Counted from the stretch's first letter, positions 25,361 through 33,940 are shown. The stretch is 64,000 nucleotides of DNA from Holophagaceae bacterium (GCA_021286765.1 JAJTBS010000005.1:1-64000); one strand, 5' to 3'. Translations and numbers: made by a program. Notes: generated by a model from the letters alone, not told the origin.

Positions 25361-26838
25361 CAGGCCCGCTTCGCGCTAGCCTCTTTCAGGGCCAGGGCCA
25401 TCCGCGCGCAGGCCTCGTTCTGCTCGTCCAGGTCATGCGCTGCAAAGCCGAGGCTGATGTAGGGCAGGCTCTGGCGGTGCAGGTCGTAGAGCGCGCCGGG
25501 GTAGAAGACCACGCCGTGGGCGAGGCAGCGTTCCGTCCAGGCCTCCAGCGGCACATCTTCGGCGACGCGGATCCAGAGCGAGAGCCCCTCGCGGGGGTTC
25601 CGCACGGAGATGGCCGGGTGGAGGTGCAGCAGGAGGCGGTCCACCATGGTCTCCCGGCGCTCGTCCGTGAGCTTGCGGAGGCGCCGCAGGTGCCGCACGA
25701 TCTCGCCATCGCGCAGGGTTTCCTCGATGGTGGCCTCCTGCACCAGGTTGCCGGGCCAGTCCACCAGCTGCCGCTGCTGGGCCAGGGCCTTGATGAGGGC
25801 CGCCTCGCCGGCCAGGAAACCCACCTGGAGCCCCGGCGCGAGGATCTGCTCGAAGCTGCTGAAGTAGAGCACCCGGCCGTGGAGGTCCTCGCTGGCCAGG
25901 GGCAGGCTGGGGTTCTTCTCGCGGTGGAAGCCCAGGCCGGGGTCGCCTTCCAGGATGCGGAAACCATGGACCCGGGACAGCTCCAGAAGCCGCTTGCGCC
26001 GCGCTGGGTCTAGCGTCACCTGGGTGGGGTGCTGGGGGCTCGCCGAAAGGTAGAGCAGGCGGATGGGCTTCTGGATCAGCAGGGCCTCCAGGGCCTCCAG
26101 GTTCAAGCCACGGGCGTCCACGGGCACGGCGAAGAGGCGGGCCCCGGCGGACCGGAAGGCCTCGGCCACCCGGAACATGCCCGGGTTCTCCATGGCCACG
26201 GCGTCGCCCGGCGCGAAGAGCACCCGGGAGACGAGGTTGAGGGTGCTCATGAGGCCGCGGGTGAGGAGGAGGTTGCCTGCCTCCACGGAGAGCCCCCGCA
26301 TGTCGCGGAGCATCTTGCCCAGGGAGTTGCGCAGGTCCAGCAGGCCCCGCGGATCCCAGCCCGGCTGGAGCAGGCGCTCGGGGTGGAGCTTCAGCACCCG
26401 GCCGTAGGCGCGGTGGATGGCTTCGGTGGGGGCGAGCCGCAGGTCCGTGGTGTCGGGGATGAGCTGGAAGGATTCGAGGGCCGGCGCGCCGGGCTGAAAG
26501 AAGGGCTCGCTCCGGGGCGTGGCGCGCTTCCACGAGGCCGAGTCCTGGGCGGAGATGCCGGCAGGCACCTCCAACACGAAGGGCAGCTTCCGGGCCACGA
26601 AGGTGCCGCGGTCCGGAGCCACCTCGATCCAACCCTCGGCCTCCAGTTCCTTGTAGGCGGCCAGGGTGGTGTTGCGGTTGACGCCCAGCAGCTCGGCCAG
26701 CGCCCGGGTCCCCGGAAGGGCATCCCCGGGCTTGAAGCGCCCGTGCCGGATGCCCTCCTCAAGGGCCTTCACCAGCTGGAGGTACAGGGGTTCGGGATTG
26801 GATCGGTCGAGCGCGATGGCAAGATCCCAGCTACCCAA
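25360..26838 (-). CDS. MocR/GntR-type regulator with degenerate aminotransferase domain
   Basis: 492 residues from TTG 26838 with a strong AAGGAG seven bases upstream. N-terminal GntR winged helix (about 15-80: LYLQLVKALEEGI, RALAELLGVNRNTTLAAYKE), then a fold-type I aminotransferase-like domain. MocR proteins bind PLP as an effector through a Lys in a S-x-SK motif; here the matching stretch is SSFEQILAPGLQVGF, so the Lys is Gln331 and the phosphate-binding Arg is also Gln. The EDDY motif reads EGDP. The protein probably no longer forms a PLP aldimine. It likely regulates transcription nearby, target unknown. Confidence 0.87.
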   Translation of the reverse strand: MGSWDLAIALDRSNPEPLYLQLVKALEEGIRHGRFKPGDALPGTRALAELLGVNRNTTLAAYKELEAEGWIEVAPDRGTFVARKLPFVLEVPAGISAQDSASWKRATPRSEPFFQPGAPALESFQLIPDTTDLRLAPTEAIHRAYGRVLKLHPERLLQPGWDPRGLLDLRNSLGKMLRDMRGLSVEAGNLLLTRGLMSTLNLVSRVLFAPGDAVAMENPGMFRVAEAFRSAGARLFAVPVDARGLNLEALEALLIQKPIRLLYLSASPQHPTQVTLDPARRKRLLELSRVHGFRILEGDPGLGFHREKNPSLPLASEDLHGRVLYFSSFEQILAPGLQVGFLAGEAALIKALAQQRQLVDWPGNLVQEATIEETLRDGEIVRHLRRLRKLTDERRETMVDRLLLHLHPAISVRNPREGLSLWIRVAEDVPLEAWTERCLAHGVVFYPGALYDLHRQSLPYISLGFAAHDLDEQNEACARMALALKEASAKRA

Positions 26839-26903
26839 AATGGAACTCCTTGGTTCGGATCAGAATCCGGGCGGGTGCAGGTCCCGTCAAGCGTCCCAGG
26901 TGA

Positions 26904-28091
26904 TCAGTAGCCCAGACCGCCGCCACCGGTACCGCCGCCCGTCCCGCCGGCGCCGATGCCGGCGGTGCCGTAGTTGATGACCGCGAAGAGGCCGTGGGTC
27001 TCGGCTTGGGGCCCCGCTGTGACATAGAGGTTGTTGGTGGCACCGGCCGAGCCGCCGTTGCCGAAGGTCAGGCCCCAGAGTCCACCGATGGTCAGGGGGA
27101 GGTTGTTGGGCCCCTTGAGTTGCCCCAGCTCTGCGCCCGTGGTGGCGTTGAAGGCCGTGATGCGCCCGTCGCCGAAATTGCCCACGAGCAGGGCGCCGCT
27201 GAAGGGGCCGAAGTTCGCCGGGGCCATCGCGATGCCCCAGGGCGCGTTGAGGGATCCACCAGAGGCGACGCGGCTGACGAAGCTTCCGTCCAGGTTGAAG
27301 ACGCTCACATAGCCGAGGCCGGCCCCGGTGGTCTCCCGCAGGGCGGGCGGCGTGCGCTGGGCATAGGTCACGTAGAGCTTGGTGCCGAGCACCTGGACGT
27401 TGAACGGGGCGAAACCGGCGGGCAGGGCGGGATCCACCAGGGCTGAGGCGCCCAGGCTCACCGGGGCGTAGGTCCCATCGAAGACGTCGACGGTCCCGGC
27501 CGTGAAGTTGGCGACGTAGAGGTACGTCGTGGCGCCCACGGTGGCAGTGGCCAGGCCTGTGTAGAGGGCGCCGGAGCCGGAGTTGTCGACCCGGCGGGTG
27601 GTGGAGGCGCCGGCGCTCCAGCCGCAGAGGCAGCCATCCAGCGAGGCGAGGATGAACTCGTCCCCGCTGAAGCCGGCGGAGCCGTTGTACACCACGCCCG
27701 TGGGCCCGCCCATCACATGGCCCACGATGCCGGGATTGGAGACCACGATGGGCACGGTCGGCTTGTTGCCGAGGCCGTCGTAGACCGTGGTCGTGGCCGT
27801 GCCCTGGTTCGCCAGCCAGAAGTAGGTGGTGGGGCCGTAGGCGATGCCCCAGGGGTTCACGAGGTTGGTGTCGGTGGTGGCGGCGCCGGCCGTGGCCTGG
27901 TCCGACACGAGGTACGTGAGCTGATAGGCGGATGGGGGAGGAGGCGGGGGCGCTGAAGCGGCGCCTCCTCCTCCCCCGCCGCAGGCCAGGAGCGACAGGA
28001 GGAAGGCTCCGGCGCCGGCCAGCGTGACCGGGAGGAAGGGCCACCTCTCCAGCGAGAAGGGGCGGGTGGGTGGGATGGCAGTTCGTGGCAT
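26904..28091 (-). CDS. TIGR03118-like lipoprotein with beta-propeller-type repeats
   Basis: 395 residues from ATG 28091 with GGAGG upstream. Signal sequence with lipobox LLAC followed by a Gly run and a Pro-rich linker, so an exported lipoprotein. The body has repeated motifs such as NPWGIAYGP, WLANQGTATTTVYDG and NAPWGIAMAP, characteristic of the TIGR03118 family, which resembles NHL/SMP-30 propellers. It ends in a Gly-rich tail (GGTGGGTGGGGLGY). Substrate and function are unknown. Confidence 0.8.
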   Translation of the reverse strand: MPRTAIPPTRPFSLERWPFLPVTLAGAGAFLLSLLACGGGGGGAASAPPPPPPSAYQLTYLVSDQATAGAATTDTNLVNPWGIAYGPTTYFWLANQGTATTTVYDGLGNKPTVPIVVSNPGIVGHVMGGPTGVVYNGSAGFSGDEFILASLDGCLCGWSAGASTTRRVDNSGSGALYTGLATATVGATTYLYVANFTAGTVDVFDGTYAPVSLGASALVDPALPAGFAPFNVQVLGTKLYVTYAQRTPPALRETTGAGLGYVSVFNLDGSFVSRVASGGSLNAPWGIAMAPANFGPFSGALLVGNFGDGRITAFNATTGAELGQLKGPNNLPLTIGGLWGLTFGNGGSAGATNNLYVTAGPQAETHGLFAVINYGTAGIGAGGTGGGTGGGGLGY

Positions 28092-28184
28092 GGAAACCTC
28101 CGGCCCGCGAAGGCGGGCAAAGTCCCGAAAGGGGGCGCGGGATCGAGTACCCGGTCTGCCCAGCTTCGGGCCGCGCGGCACCCC

Positions 28185-28220
28185 CACCAGATCCGGTTCC
28201 GAGAAGGCGGACCCTCCGGT
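28185..28220 (+). repeat. 36-bp dispersed repeat, copy B
   Basis: Starts CACCAGATCCGGTTCCGAGA and ends CCTCCGGT. Its ends extend into an outer CCCACC / GGTGGG pairing. It lies in the divergent region between the TIGR03118-like gene and the beta-barrel gene. Confidence 0.68.
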
Positions 28221-28285
28221 GGGACCCGGGCACCGCTTCGCCTGCAGGCCTCCCTGGGCTACCATCCACGGGAACCCGCCCCTGG

Positions 28286-29350
28286 ATGATGATGCCGTTC
28301 CGCCGATGGACCCTCGCCCTGGCCGCCGCCACCGCCTTCGGCCAGGAAGCCGCCTTCTTTCCGCAGGCCGAGCCTTCGCCCTGGACGCCCGCCTGGGAGC
28401 TGACCCTGCGGGCCGACGAGCTGACCGAACCCAACCTGCCCTCGGACAGCTTCCGCCGCACCGGCCTCCAGCTGCGCCTGCGGTGGACCTGGGACTGGGA
28501 GCCCCTGAAGCTCGTCGTGGGCACCCGGTCCGCCATGGGTTCCGACGGGAATCAGCTCAACGCCGCCCGCTGGGATCAGCAGCCTTCCAACGGATCCCAG
28601 CTGGACGTGGCCCATGGCGACCTCTCCTGGACGACGGCGCAGGCCTTCGGGAACCTGCGGCTGGGCCTGCAGGAGAACGGCCTGCTGAGCTCACAGGCGC
28701 TCTGGGACCGGAACCTGCGCTTCTTCGGCGCGGGGGGGCTGGCCGGCTTCCGCGGAACGGAGGGCCTGCTGCAGGAGGCGAGCTTCCGGGTGGCCGCGGG
28801 CCGGGTGCGGAACATTCTGGGCGGCCGGGGCGACCTGCTCGCCGGCCAGTTCGTTCTCAAGCTGGACACGGGCCCCTTCTCCTGGACGGCCCATGCCGGC
28901 CGCTGGTGGCACGCCTGGGACCCGGGCGAGGAGCGCCTGCGCCGGCTGCCGGGGCATGACCCCTTGGCGCGGCAGCGCATGACCGTGGACGCCGGGGGCG
29001 CCGCCCTGAAGTGGAACGCGGTGTTCCCCTGGGAGGCGCGCTGGTTCCAGTCCAAGAACCGGGAGAGCGGGGAGGACAGCGAGGAATTCCAGGTTTCGGC
29101 CGGAAGTCGGGAACGGCTCTACTGGCCGCAGTTCTCCTTCACCTGGCAGCGGCTCTCCTCCACGGGAACCCTGTACCCCCTCAATGGCGATGAGTGGTGG
29201 TTCTACCGGCGGGCCAAGGGGCCGCGCTTCGACGCGGCTTTGCCGCTCCCGGGCCAGTGGACCCTCTCCCTCGTCTACCTGCGGCAGCGCTCCGATGGGG
29301 ACGAATACGAGGCCACCCGGAAGATGCTGGTCCTGGTGAAGACATTCTGA
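28286..29350 (+). CDS. Putative outer membrane beta-barrel protein
   Basis: 354 residues from ATG 28286 (28289 and 28292 are equally possible ATGs). A short signal peptide (RRWTLALAAATAFGQ) and then amphipathic, aromatic-rich strands (LQLRLRWTWDWEPLKLVVG, FSWTAHAGRWWHAW, WTLSLVYLRQRSDGD) ending in F, all typical of outer membrane barrels. No specific family was recognised. It converges with the cupredoxin-like gene, stops three bases apart. Confidence 0.7.
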   Translation: MMMPFRRWTLALAAATAFGQEAAFFPQAEPSPWTPAWELTLRADELTEPNLPSDSFRRTGLQLRLRWTWDWEPLKLVVGTRSAMGSDGNQLNAARWDQQPSNGSQLDVAHGDLSWTTAQAFGNLRLGLQENGLLSSQALWDRNLRFFGAGGLAGFRGTEGLLQEASFRVAAGRVRNILGGRGDLLAGQFVLKLDTGPFSWTAHAGRWWHAWDPGEERLRRLPGHDPLARQRMTVDAGGAALKWNAVFPWEARWFQSKNRESGEDSEEFQVSAGSRERLYWPQFSFTWQRLSSTGTLYPLNGDEWWFYRRAKGPRFDAALPLPGQWTLSLVYLRQRSDGDEYEATRKMLVLVKTF

Positions 29351-29353
29351 AAG

Positions 29354-30028
29354 CTAGTAGCTCCGGTCGTCCGCCAGGGGCGGATAGTCCCGGCCGAATT
29401 TGTTCTTGTGGGGCTCGATGGGCGGCAGGGAGACCTGCAGCTCCCAGGCGCCCTGGGTGATGCCGCCGTCCACCTTGAGGGTCCAAGTCTTCTCGCCGGC
29501 TTCGGGATGCCAGAGCCGCAGGCGGTAGGCGCCGGGGGGGACTGCATCGAAGCGGATCCCCGTCCGACCGTCGAGCAGCTGGGCGAAGGGTGTGGTCACC
29601 ACCCAGAGGAAGGCGTTCATCTGGTGGTGGACATTGCAGTACAGCTTGACCAGCCCCGGGCTCGTCACCTTCACCTTGGGGGAATCCCCGGGCCGGTACT
29701 GGCCCGTGTCGAAGCGGTTGCCCTGAGTGACGCTGAAGACGTTGTGCAGGATGTGGTCCAGGTTGGGGAAGGCCACCTCGGTACCCGGCGTGGCGATGGC
29801 GACGCGGGGGATGAATTGCTTGCCCACGGTCCGGATCACCACGGGCTTGGAGGGGCCGGCCCCGGGTTGGGCGGCATCCAGGGGTTCCAGCAGGGCCACG
29901 CAGTCCCTGAGCGACGCGCGGAGGCGGCCATCCTTCTCGCGCAGCTGGACCGGGCCCTGGACGCCGCCCGCCCCCAGCGGCGGGATCAGGGCCAGGAGGG
30001 ACAGGCCGCATGCAAGGGCTCGTATCAT
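29354..30028 (-). CDS. Cupredoxin-like exported protein
   Basis: 224 residues from ATG 30028. A signal peptide (LACGLSLLALIPPLGAG) precedes a cupredoxin-type domain: H95 in DHILHNVFSV, then C131-x-x-H134-x-x-M137 in YCNVHHQM, the His-Cys-His-Met pattern of type 1 copper sites. A C-terminal beta domain follows (GIRFDAVPPGAYRLRLWHPE), resembling carboxypeptidase-regulatory folds. Such proteins are annotated as methylamine-utilisation or plastocyanin-like. Probably a periplasmic electron carrier or copper protein. Divergent from the sensor Ser/Thr kinase, only 54 bp away. Confidence 0.82.
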   Translation of the reverse strand: MIRALACGLSLLALIPPLGAGGVQGPVQLREKDGRLRASLRDCVALLEPLDAAQPGAGPSKPVVIRTVGKQFIPRVAIATPGTEVAFPNLDHILHNVFSVTQGNRFDTGQYRPGDSPKVKVTSPGLVKLYCNVHHQMNAFLWVVTTPFAQLLDGRTGIRFDAVPPGAYRLRLWHPEAGEKTWTLKVDGGITQGAWELQVSLPPIEPHKNKFGRDYPPLADDRSY

Positions 30029-30082
30029 GCGTGGATTCCAGAGTAGATTCGACGCAAGTATACCGATCCGCGAAGGAAGCCC

Positions 30083-32254
30083 ATGCAGCCGACCCTGAGG
30101 TGGTACCAGACCCTGGCCTGGAGCTACTTCATCCGGCAGGCGGCGGCCATCCTTGGGCTGCTGGCCATCATCCTGTGGGTGGCCTACCGCGAGGCCGAGC
30201 GGGGCGCCAGCAGCACGGCCCAGGCCAGCCTCTCGGCCGGGGGCTACGTGCTGGAGCGGGCCTTCGAGCAGCAGGGCCGCTCCCTGGATGGCGGGCTGGA
30301 GGTCTTCACGCAGTACTCCGGCAACCTGGCCCTCATCGAGCACGCCCTCGAGACCGGGGCCCTCACCAGCCTCACGGACACGCTGGTGGAGAACCTCCCA
30401 CGGCTCGGCGCCGAGCTCGCCCTGGTGGTGGCGCCGGATGGCCAGGTCCTCGCCAGCACCGCCAAGGGGCCGCGCCCGACCCTGCCCGAGGTGGGCATCC
30501 TCCAGATGGCCCTTGCGCCCGAGGAGGCGGCTGCCGCGGGCCATGCCGGGCCCTTCTACCGGGGCTTCCTGCGGGTGGACTGGGGAGGTCGCCCGGGGGT
30601 CTACCACGCCGTGGCCAGGCCGCTGCGTTCTCCCGCGGGCCGCTCCCTGGGGGCCATGCTGGTGGGCGTTCCTGTCGATGACCGGGCCGCCGCCGACCTG
30701 CGGCGCCTGGCCATCGCGGGACCTCAGCGCGGCGATCCCACGGCACACCTGGCGCTCCTGAGCCAGTTCCGGGCCCAGGGCAGCACCCTTCCGGAGGCGG
30801 AGGCCGTGAATCGCCTGCTGGCCCGTGAGCCGGCTTTTCTCGCGGTGCGAGGGCAGGTGCTCGATGGCCAGCGGTCCACCGTCCTGCCGTTCCGGGTGGA
30901 GGGGCGGAACTACTTGGGCATGATCTCTCCCCTTCACGGCGTGAACGCCCTCGACCTGGAGATGGCCGATGTGCTGATGATGCCCGTGGACCCTCTGTTG
31001 GCGCCCTTCCGGAACCTGCAGCGGGCCATCCTGGCGGTGGGCGTGGCGGGGCTCTCCGTGGCCCTGGCCCTCAGCCTGCGCTCCGCTCGCAAGGTCACGG
31101 CCCCCCTGAAGGCCCTGGCTTCGGCGGCCCAGGCCTTGGCCGAAGGCGATCCTCCCGAATCCCTGGGCATCGACCCCACGCCGGACGAGGTGGGCGTGCT
31201 CACCCACACCTTCAAGTCCATGCTGGCGGAGCTGAGGGCCAAGGATCAGCTGCTGAGCCTCCTGGACACGACGCGGCGGGGAGCCGCTGGCGCCGGGCCG
31301 ATCCGGTTCGCGGCCGCCTTCGATCCAGCGGTGGTGGAGCCCCGGCTGGAATCCGCCACGGAGGAACGGCCCCGGCCCTTGGAGGCGATCCCGCCCGGGG
31401 AGGAGACCGGTCTGCCAGCCGCCCTCCGCGATGGGGCGGTTTTCGCAGCCCGGTACCGGGTGGACGGCCTGCTGGGCCAGGGCGGCATGGGTGTGGTGCT
31501 GAAGGTGCGGGACCTCCAGCTGGACGAGGATGTGGCCCTGAAGGTCGTGCGCGCAGGGCTTGCCGCGAACCCGGCCTTCCTGGATCAGCTCAAGCAGGAG
31601 ATCCGGCTGGCCCGGAAGATCACGCACCGCTTCGTGCTCCGGACCCACGATTTCGGCGAGAGCGACGGCATCCCCTACGTGACGATGGAGTATCTGAAGG
31701 GCACAACCCTGCGCAGCCTGCTCGACAGCCGCGGGCGCCTTCCGCTGGCGCTGGTCCTGCGCATCGCCCGCCAGGTGGCGGAAGGCCTGGAGGCTGCCCA
31801 CGCGGTCGGCGTCGTCCACCGGGACATCAAGCCCGCCAACGTGCTCTTCGATGTCCGTGGTGATGCCAAGATCATGGACTTCGGCCTCGCGGCCCCGGTG
31901 GCCGCCGTAATCGCCGGGGAGTCCGGCACGCTGGTGGGCTCGCCGCGGTACATGGCTCCGGAGCAGATCCGGGGTGACCGGGTGGATGCGCGCACCGATC
32001 TCTACGCCCTGGGGATCATGCTCTTCGAGCTGTGCTCCGGCCTCGCCCCTTTTGACAGCCCCCGCATCAACGACCTGCTGACCCTGCACCTGGAGGCGCC
32101 CGTCCCCCCCTTGGCCGAGGCGCCACCGGATCTGGCCGCCCTGGTGCAGCGGCTCCTGGCGAAGCGGCCGGAGGATCGCTGCCAGTCGGCCACGGAAGTG
32201 GCGGAGATCCTCAAGCTGCTCGCGGCCGGAGGCGGCACATCCCGGCTGGGCTGA
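30083..32254 (+). CDS. Membrane Ser/Thr protein kinase with extracytoplasmic sensor and HAMP
   Basis: 723 residues. N-terminal membrane helix (about 20-38), a periplasmic sensing region of about 270 residues (cache-like, LVVAPDGQVLAS), a second helix (about 312-332), a HAMP-like segment, then a full eukaryotic-type kinase (about 455-715): glycine loop LGQGGMGVV, catalytic K in VALKVV, HRDIKPANV, DFGLA and SPRYMAPEQ. The kinase domain is at the C-terminus of a histidine-kinase-style sensor, the reverse of the usual PknB layout. It presumably phosphorylates cytoplasmic Ser/Thr targets in response to an external signal. Confidence 0.9.
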   Translation: MQPTLRWYQTLAWSYFIRQAAAILGLLAIILWVAYREAERGASSTAQASLSAGGYVLERAFEQQGRSLDGGLEVFTQYSGNLALIEHALETGALTSLTDTLVENLPRLGAELALVVAPDGQVLASTAKGPRPTLPEVGILQMALAPEEAAAAGHAGPFYRGFLRVDWGGRPGVYHAVARPLRSPAGRSLGAMLVGVPVDDRAAADLRRLAIAGPQRGDPTAHLALLSQFRAQGSTLPEAEAVNRLLAREPAFLAVRGQVLDGQRSTVLPFRVEGRNYLGMISPLHGVNALDLEMADVLMMPVDPLLAPFRNLQRAILAVGVAGLSVALALSLRSARKVTAPLKALASAAQALAEGDPPESLGIDPTPDEVGVLTHTFKSMLAELRAKDQLLSLLDTTRRGAAGAGPIRFAAAFDPAVVEPRLESATEERPRPLEAIPPGEETGLPAALRDGAVFAARYRVDGLLGQGGMGVVLKVRDLQLDEDVALKVVRAGLAANPAFLDQLKQEIRLARKITHRFVLRTHDFGESDGIPYVTMEYLKGTTLRSLLDSRGRLPLALVLRIARQVAEGLEAAHAVGVVHRDIKPANVLFDVRGDAKIMDFGLAAPVAAVIAGESGTLVGSPRYMAPEQIRGDRVDARTDLYALGIMLFELCSGLAPFDSPRINDLLTLHLEAPVPPLAEAPPDLAALVQRLLAKRPEDRCQSATEVAEILKLLAAGGGTSRLG

Positions 32255-32272
32255 GAGCTTCGGCGCTATCTG

Positions 32273-32308
32273 GCCGGAGGGGGCGGAATCCGCGAACCGG
32301 ATCTGGTG
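32273..32308 (-). repeat. 36-bp dispersed repeat, copy C
   Basis: On the minus strand it begins CACCAGATCCGGTTCGCGGA and ends CCTCCGGC, aligning without gaps to copies A and B. It lies between the kinase stop and the Rieske gene, in the opposite orientation to the others. Confidence 0.65.
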
Positions 32309-32372
32309 GCCCCCGCGGTTCGGATGGATGGTGAGCCAGGCTGGTGTTCCCTGCCAAGCCGAAGGAGGCCCC

Positions 32373-32864
32373 ATGCTCGAGCCCGCCACCCCAGATCCCG
32401 GCCCAGCGGCCATGGATCGCCGCTGCTTCTGCGCCAGCGCCCTGCTCACAGGCCTGACCCTGGCCTGCGGTGGCGGGGGTGGCTACCCGGCCCCGCCGCC
32501 CACCTCGGCCCCGCCGCCGAACGGCCCGCTGACCACCTCGGACACCAAGGCCGGCCTGCTGGCCACGCCCGACGGCACGGTTCGGGACTACCGCAACCTG
32601 GGGAACTTCTTCCTCATCCGGGACGCCACCGGCATCTACGCCATGACCGCGGTGTGCACCCACATGGGCTGCACGGTGGGCGCACCCGTCGGCGCCCAGA
32701 TCACCTGCCCCTGCCACGGCAGCCAGTACGACCTGAACGGCGGGAACACCCTCGGACCCGCCATCCATCCGCTGGTCCACTTCCAGGTCACGGAGGCCTC
32801 AGCGGGTGGGCCGCTCGTGGTCAACACGGCCCAGACGGTGGCCGCCTCGACGCGGCTGGCCTGA
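32373..32864 (+). CDS. Rieske [2Fe-2S] lipoprotein
   Basis: 163 residues from ATG 32373 with AAGGAGG upstream. Signal sequence with lipobox LACG (C32), then a Pro-rich linker. The Rieske domain carries both cluster motifs: CTHMGC (ligands C95, H97) and CPCHGSQYD (ligands C112, H115), with C100 and C114 positioned for the structural disulfide. It is not fused to a membrane anchor as in bc1-type Rieske proteins; it is a lipid-anchored periplasmic electron carrier. Its last 66 bases overlap the end of the convergent DUF2231 gene. Confidence 0.92.
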   Translation: MLEPATPDPGPAAMDRRCFCASALLTGLTLACGGGGGYPAPPPTSAPPPNGPLTTSDTKAGLLATPDGTVRDYRNLGNFFLIRDATGIYAMTAVCTHMGCTVGAPVGAQITCPCHGSQYDLNGGNTLGPAIHPLVHFQVTEASAGGPLVVNTAQTVAASTRLA

Positions 32865-33368
32865 GGGATCAGCCTCCTCCATGGCCGGGCTGGCGGGATG
32901 GGAGTGGGGATGGATGGCGAGTTCATGCACCATCCGGCCGCCGAGATGGCCTGTGCGGGCCAGGAGCACGTTCGCACCCAGGCTCACCAGCAGCCAGGCC
33001 AGGTTCAGGAGGAGGATGCGCCGCTGGCTGTTCCAGGACTTCCACATCACGGGTGCCAGCTGGATCAGGATGAAGGCGAGGGTGAGGTCGGCGTAGAAGA
33101 ACGTGGTCCGCTTCGCGAGCCGCTCATGGGTTTCGAGGGCGACCTGCAGCTCCGGAGTGGGCTGCACGGAACCCGCCGCCGAGAGTCCGCTGATCACGGC
33201 CAGCACCGCCATGGAGGTCCCGATCACCAGCAGCGCCAGGGCCGCGATGTGGATGCCGGCCCGATACTCCCTCCAGACCAGGCCCAGGATGACCAGCAGG
33301 GGAACCACCATCAGCAGGGCGATGGGGAAGTGGACGACCAGGGGGTGCACCTGCGACAGGGGGGGCAT
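32799..33368 (-). CDS. DUF2231 membrane protein
   Basis: 189 residues with four predicted membrane helices (HFPIALLMVVPLLVILGLVW, IAALALLVIGTSMAVLAVI, FFYADLTLAFILIQLAPVM, ILLLNLAWLLVSLGANVLL) and the N-terminal VHPLVVHFPIAL motif of DUF2231. His residues at the membrane face (HPLVVHF) are suggestive of heme or metal binding, but the biochemistry is not established. It starts six bases after the stop of the cytochrome gene upstream, so it is co-transcribed. Its C-terminus overlaps the Rieske gene in antisense. Confidence 0.85.
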   Translation of the reverse strand: MPPLSQVHPLVVHFPIALLMVVPLLVILGLVWREYRAGIHIAALALLVIGTSMAVLAVISGLSAAGSVQPTPELQVALETHERLAKRTTFFYADLTLAFILIQLAPVMWKSWNSQRRILLLNLAWLLVSLGANVLLARTGHLGGRMVHELAIHPHSHPASPAMEEADPSGQPRRGGHRLGRVDHERPTR

Positions 33369-33374
33369 GGCGGC

Positions 33375-33785
33375 TCACCGGGATTTCGCCATCGCGCTGG
33401 CCGGCGTCTGGATGGGCTCGCCCTTCTTGGCCTTGCGCAGGATGCTGCGCACCAGGAGCAGGGCCTCCTCCTCGCTGAGCTCGTTCTTGTAGGCTGGCAT
33501 GGCCATGCCGAAGAAGAGCCCCTTGCGGATGGTCTTGGCCAGGCCCTGGTCCGTGGTGCCCTGCATGTCCTTCTCTGAGGTGAAATCCCGGCCCTTGAGC
33601 TTCCGCCCGTCCGCGGCGGTGGCCGAGCCATCCTCCCCATGGCAGCCGATGCAGGACCGCTGGTAGAAGGCGCGAAGTTCCCCCTCGGTGCGCGGGGCGG
33701 CGCCCTGGGCTGAGAGAGAGGGCACAGCGGGGCCGAGCAGCGCGACGGCGACCCAGAGGCAGGTGAAGGGGGTGGGGTGTCTCAT
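33375..33785 (-). CDS. Mono-heme c-type cytochrome, exported
   Basis: 136 residues, ATG 33785. Signal peptide (FTCLWVAVALLGPAVPSLSA), heme-binding CIGCH (C45-H49) and likely distal Met in FGMAMPAYKNE. Paralogue of the cytochrome at 24796-25254. First gene of a two-gene unit with DUF2231. The promoter region carries a RegA-type box (33925-33939) and dispersed repeat D, so it may be under RegBA control. Confidence 0.92.
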   Translation of the reverse strand: MRHPTPFTCLWVAVALLGPAVPSLSAQGAAPRTEGELRAFYQRSCIGCHGEDGSATAADGRKLKGRDFTSEKDMQGTTDQGLAKTIRKGLFFGMAMPAYKNELSEEEALLLVRSILRKAKKGEPIQTPASAMAKSR

Positions 33786-33841
33786 GAGGGCTCCTGCTGC
33801 GGGATCGGTCCCATTCCAGCATTGGCCGATTCAGGAGGGTT

Positions 33842-33876
33842 CACAGATCCGGTCGGGAGATGCGGACCCCTCCGGG
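33842..33876 (+). repeat. 36-bp dispersed repeat, copy D (diverged)
   Basis: CACAGATCCGGTCGGGAGAT followed by GCGGACCCCTCCGG. Matches the consensus of copies A-C with two small deletions. Lies in the divergent region between the cytochrome and hemerythrin-like genes. Confidence 0.55.
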
Positions 33877-33923
33877 GGTGGGGGGAAACCCCCATCGGGC
33901 CGCCACTCGCGCCGAGCCCGAGC

Positions 33924-33940
33924 TGCGACAACCTGTCGCA
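33924..33940. promoter_or_regulatory. RegA/PrrA-type box 1
   Basis: TGCGAC-AACCT-GTCGCA, a perfect 6-bp palindrome fitting the GCGNC/GNCGC half-sites known for RegA/PrrA/ActR regulators, with five-base spacing. It sits between the divergent cytochrome (start 33785) and hemerythrin-like (start 34000) genes. Confidence 0.68.
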
